This document shows, one piece after another, positions 62,449 through 64,000 of a stretch of 64,000 bases of DNA; position 1 is the stretch's first letter, and every line of letters begins with the position of its first letter. The notes under the pieces are model-generated. The model did no database searches. It saw only the letters and a list, made by a program, of their open reading frames with translations, and was not told where the DNA came from. The stretch is from Desmonostoc muscorum LEGE 12446 (lineage in GTDB: Bacteria > Cyanobacteriota > Cyanobacteriia > Cyanobacteriales > Nostocaceae), in contig NZ_JADEXS020000001.1 in assembly GCF_015207005.2 (NCBI RefSeq), positions 8,579,001 to 8,643,000 of the forward strand. Direction: 5' to 3'. Made by a program: the position numbers and the translations under genes.

Positions 62449-62827
62449 ATAAACATAAGTTATTAATTCATGCCAATACATCATAGTTAGACAGGTTAAA
62501 TCACTACGTAAAGTGAGAATTTCTAGAGATTCAACTAATTTAGATGTACACCAACACATCCTAAGCTGCGTGAATACAAATATTCCCAATGCGATAGAAA
62601 ATCTGGTGGCTCTTTTGTTGGTATTTGACACTGAAAATTCCAAATTACTGAGTGCCAAATTTCTCTATCTTCTATAAATTCGGCATTGTAACGAATACTT
62701 AATATTTCTTAAAAATTTGCAGTTTCTCTTGGTTAATAGACTCCAGCAACATCAAATCAAGTTGTGAATGCTTGTGTTCAAAATCAAGCCCAAACTTTAC
62801 CAAATCCCTTTACAGATTGACTACTCA
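62449..62827. other. Intergenic region, possible degraded coding DNA
   Basis: On the minus strand two overlapping frames have a faintly protein-like look, but no family is recognised and neither is complete. It is probably decayed sequence beside the ISL3 element. Confidence 0.4.
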
Positions 62828-63376
62828 TTACCCAGCAGAGCAAAAATTCCACTCGGATTTAATATTCCATCGCTTACCGTCGTGAAGCAATAAAGTTAAT
62901 TTTTCAGCCGTAAATTCAAAATACAACTGACGTTTTTCAAATTCTGGCCAAGCAGCTTTAAAGTTCTGCTTTGTTAAATCCCGAAACGCAACTGTCATGT
63001 GGGGTGCAAAAGGTCGGGTTTTAGAAACTTCGTCAACAATTCCCAACTTGTTTTCTACATAAGCCATTAAATCAGCTTGCAAAGTCAAAAGTTCTTGACT
63101 TCTCACCACATCAATATAGATCACACGGGGTGGAAAGGCAGCAAAACCGCTGAGTGTAATGGGTATTAACTTTTGTTCCCTAGCAAATTCCCTCACAGAT
63201 GCTTCTAGCAATGAAATGTTAGCATCTGCCCATTCAAAAGGCGGTTGTAGGGTAATATGAGGCGGAGACTTTTGTGCCCCACAACTGGCATAATTATCAG
63301 CAAAATACTGCTTGATCTCATTAGCGTAGTCTTGAATGTCTTGTGGTGGTAGAAGCGCAATAAAAAAACGGCTCAT
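62828..63376 (-). CDS. 2'-5' RNA ligase / cyclic phosphodiesterase superfamily protein
   Basis: 182 residues from the second of two adjacent ATGs. The fold has two HxT motifs, each donating catalytic His and Thr: PPHITLQPPFEW (H40, T42) and APHMTVAFRDL (H126, T128). The N-terminus (MSRFFIALLPPQDIQDYANE) is typical of LigT/ThpR-like proteins, which open 2',3'-cyclic phosphates or join 2'-5' RNA ends. The natural substrate is usually unknown. The ribosome site is weak (AAGGAATAAAA at a distance). It is a single gene between repeats. Confidence 0.9.
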   Translation of the reverse strand: MSRFFIALLPPQDIQDYANEIKQYFADNYASCGAQKSPPHITLQPPFEWADANISLLEASVREFAREQKLIPITLSGFAAFPPRVIYIDVVRSQELLTLQADLMAYVENKLGIVDEVSKTRPFAPHMTVAFRDLTKQNFKAAWPEFEKRQLYFEFTAEKLTLLLHDGKRWNIKSEWNFCSAG

Positions 63377-63414
63377 CATTAATTATTTTTATTCCTTAGT
63401 AATTAGAGAACACC

Positions 63415-63533
63415 AGAAAATAAATTATCCAATATTGTGGGATGGGCATCTTGCCTGTCCTTTAGTATTAGCGGGCAAGATGCCCGCACCACAAGAAATT
63501 TTGGCATATTTTTTTTATTTGCAAGTCCCTTAG
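63415..63533. mobile_element. MITE-like element, about 120 bp
   Basis: Left accagaaaataaattatcc and right ttatttgcaagtccctta match the arms of the element at 39765. The centre is a strong hairpin (gggcatcttgcc at 63444 / ggcaagatgccc at 63474). Confidence 0.6.
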
Positions 63534-63613
63534 TGGTTAATGGGAAAACTTAGGGAAGGCGGATCGAGTTGGCGCTTGAACCACCATGTTGTGCTAACGA
63601 AAGAGAAAACTAA

Positions 63614-63949
63614 ATGAGCGATCAAATTATTCTGTCCGATAAGGATGTTGTTTCTATGGCTCAGGATGCTAATTTTACTGGGGCTTCAACATCGACAGCT
63701 GAAGAATTGATGGAACGTCTGAAGTATTTGGTGCATAGAAACAGCAATTTACAAAAAGACAAGGCTGAAGCCTGGGCTGCGAATGGCGTCAACTGTAACG
63801 TTTTACTAGCTCAGGGTGGCGGCTGGCAAAAAGGTAAAATCCGAATTTGCTTTGAATTTGTTCCTGACAAGCCGACACCAACAAAATCACTGATTTCCAC
63901 TAACTCGGTATCTCCACTGGATGATCTGCGATCGCACCTAGAGGTCTAA
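63614..63949 (+). CDS. KGK-family protein
   Basis: 111 residues. GGGWQKGKIRICFEFVPDKP contains the Lys-Gly-Lys signature near the C-terminus, and the N-terminal half (IILSDKDVVSMAQDANFTGA, EELMERLKYLV) fits the small KGK-domain family found in cyanobacteria. These proteins have no known function. Here it is complete, soluble and monocistronic, with GAAAGAGAAAACTAA before the ATG. A HIP1-like site lies in its last codons. Confidence 0.8.
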   Translation: MSDQIILSDKDVVSMAQDANFTGASTSTAEELMERLKYLVHRNSNLQKDKAEAWAANGVNCNVLLAQGGGWQKGKIRICFEFVPDKPTPTKSLISTNSVSPLDDLRSHLEV

Positions 63950-64000
63950 CATTCACAGATGCCTAGCTTGTGCTGTTTTAACGCCGCACCTTGAATTGTT

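Noticed and set aside
62416..62658. 80-codon minus-strand ORF next to the ISL3 right end
   Set aside because: It begins within unassigned DNA and ends inside the IS. Composition is weak and no family is recognised; it is probably decayed sequence.

Overview
This window is chromosomal (or large-plasmid) DNA of a filamentous, Nostocales-type cyanobacterium. The evidence is the many HIP1 octamers (GCGATCGC), the carboxysome shell gene ccmP, pentapeptide, WD40 and SLH/fasciclin proteins, heptanucleotide tandem repeats, XisI, KGK and CheR/adenylate-cyclase signalling genes, and a heavy load of insertion sequences, MITEs and short GC-rich palindromic repeats. Species cannot be fixed from the sequence alone.

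Layout. 0-3.8 kb: a two-gene operon pairing a membrane/FHA/cyclic-nucleotide-binding protein (cut by the window edge) with an FHA-ferredoxin reductase-[2Fe-2S] fusion. 3.8-4.95 kb: an IS5-type element nested in an older inverted-repeat element. 5-8.8 kb: an HD-domain protein, remnants of CheR and of a TM-HAMP receptor, and a Cache-HAMP class III adenylate cyclase. 9-10.4 kb: an orphan urea-type periplasmic binding protein (UrtA). 10.9-14.3 kb: an IS graveyard (ISKra4 fragment, full IS4-type element, broken bile-acid-type symporter, broken IS1). 14.3-17.3 kb: a high-GC three-gene cassette around a DyP-type peroxidase. 17.5-19.9 kb: a gene split by a MITE, an ISKra4 element with a likely -1 frameshift on a T8 tract, and an xisI gene stopped by a 33-bp repeat insertion. 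20.1-21.3 kb: a divergent TetR/GNAT pair with twin operators.

21.5-32.8 kb is the main accessory/conflict island. It holds a sliding-clamp (DnaN) paralogue, a WGR protein, a Ycf46-like AAA+ ATPase and a coiled-coil protein on the minus strand. An AT-rich block carrying a HEPN protein and a small membrane protein interrupts them. A Ycf46 scrap follows, then a two-gene Trypco1 plus trypsin/NB-ARC/14xWD40 system. 32.8-34 kb has no recognisable genes. 34-46 kb carries exported and envelope genes (two exported proteins, one PEP-CTERM-like; a serralysin-type RTX metalloprotease; Mn/Fe SOD; a holin-like membrane protein; an M50 protease with CBS domains; an SLH-fasciclin-beta-barrel protein). 46-47.7 kb has a pentapeptide-repeat protein and CcmP.

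48.9-56.7 kb is one giant RTX gene. It has eight apparently identical 591-bp repeats plus one diverged and one partial copy, and its 3' end is overwritten by an IS5-family element with a G7 frameshift site. The last part (57.6-64 kb) carries argD, a K+ channel with an RCK domain, an HTH-ATPase gene cut off exactly at its P-loop by an ISL3-type element (itself carrying two in-frame TAA codons), a 2'-5' RNA ligase-like protein and a KGK-family protein.

The most promising system-level signals are the Trypco1/trypsin-NB-ARC-WD40 pair, the clamp-WGR-AAA+-coiled-coil neighbourhood, the DyP cassette, and the homogenised RTX array. The short palindromic repeats and MITEs repeatedly break or remodel genes here. 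All assignments are from reading the sequence; no database search was run.
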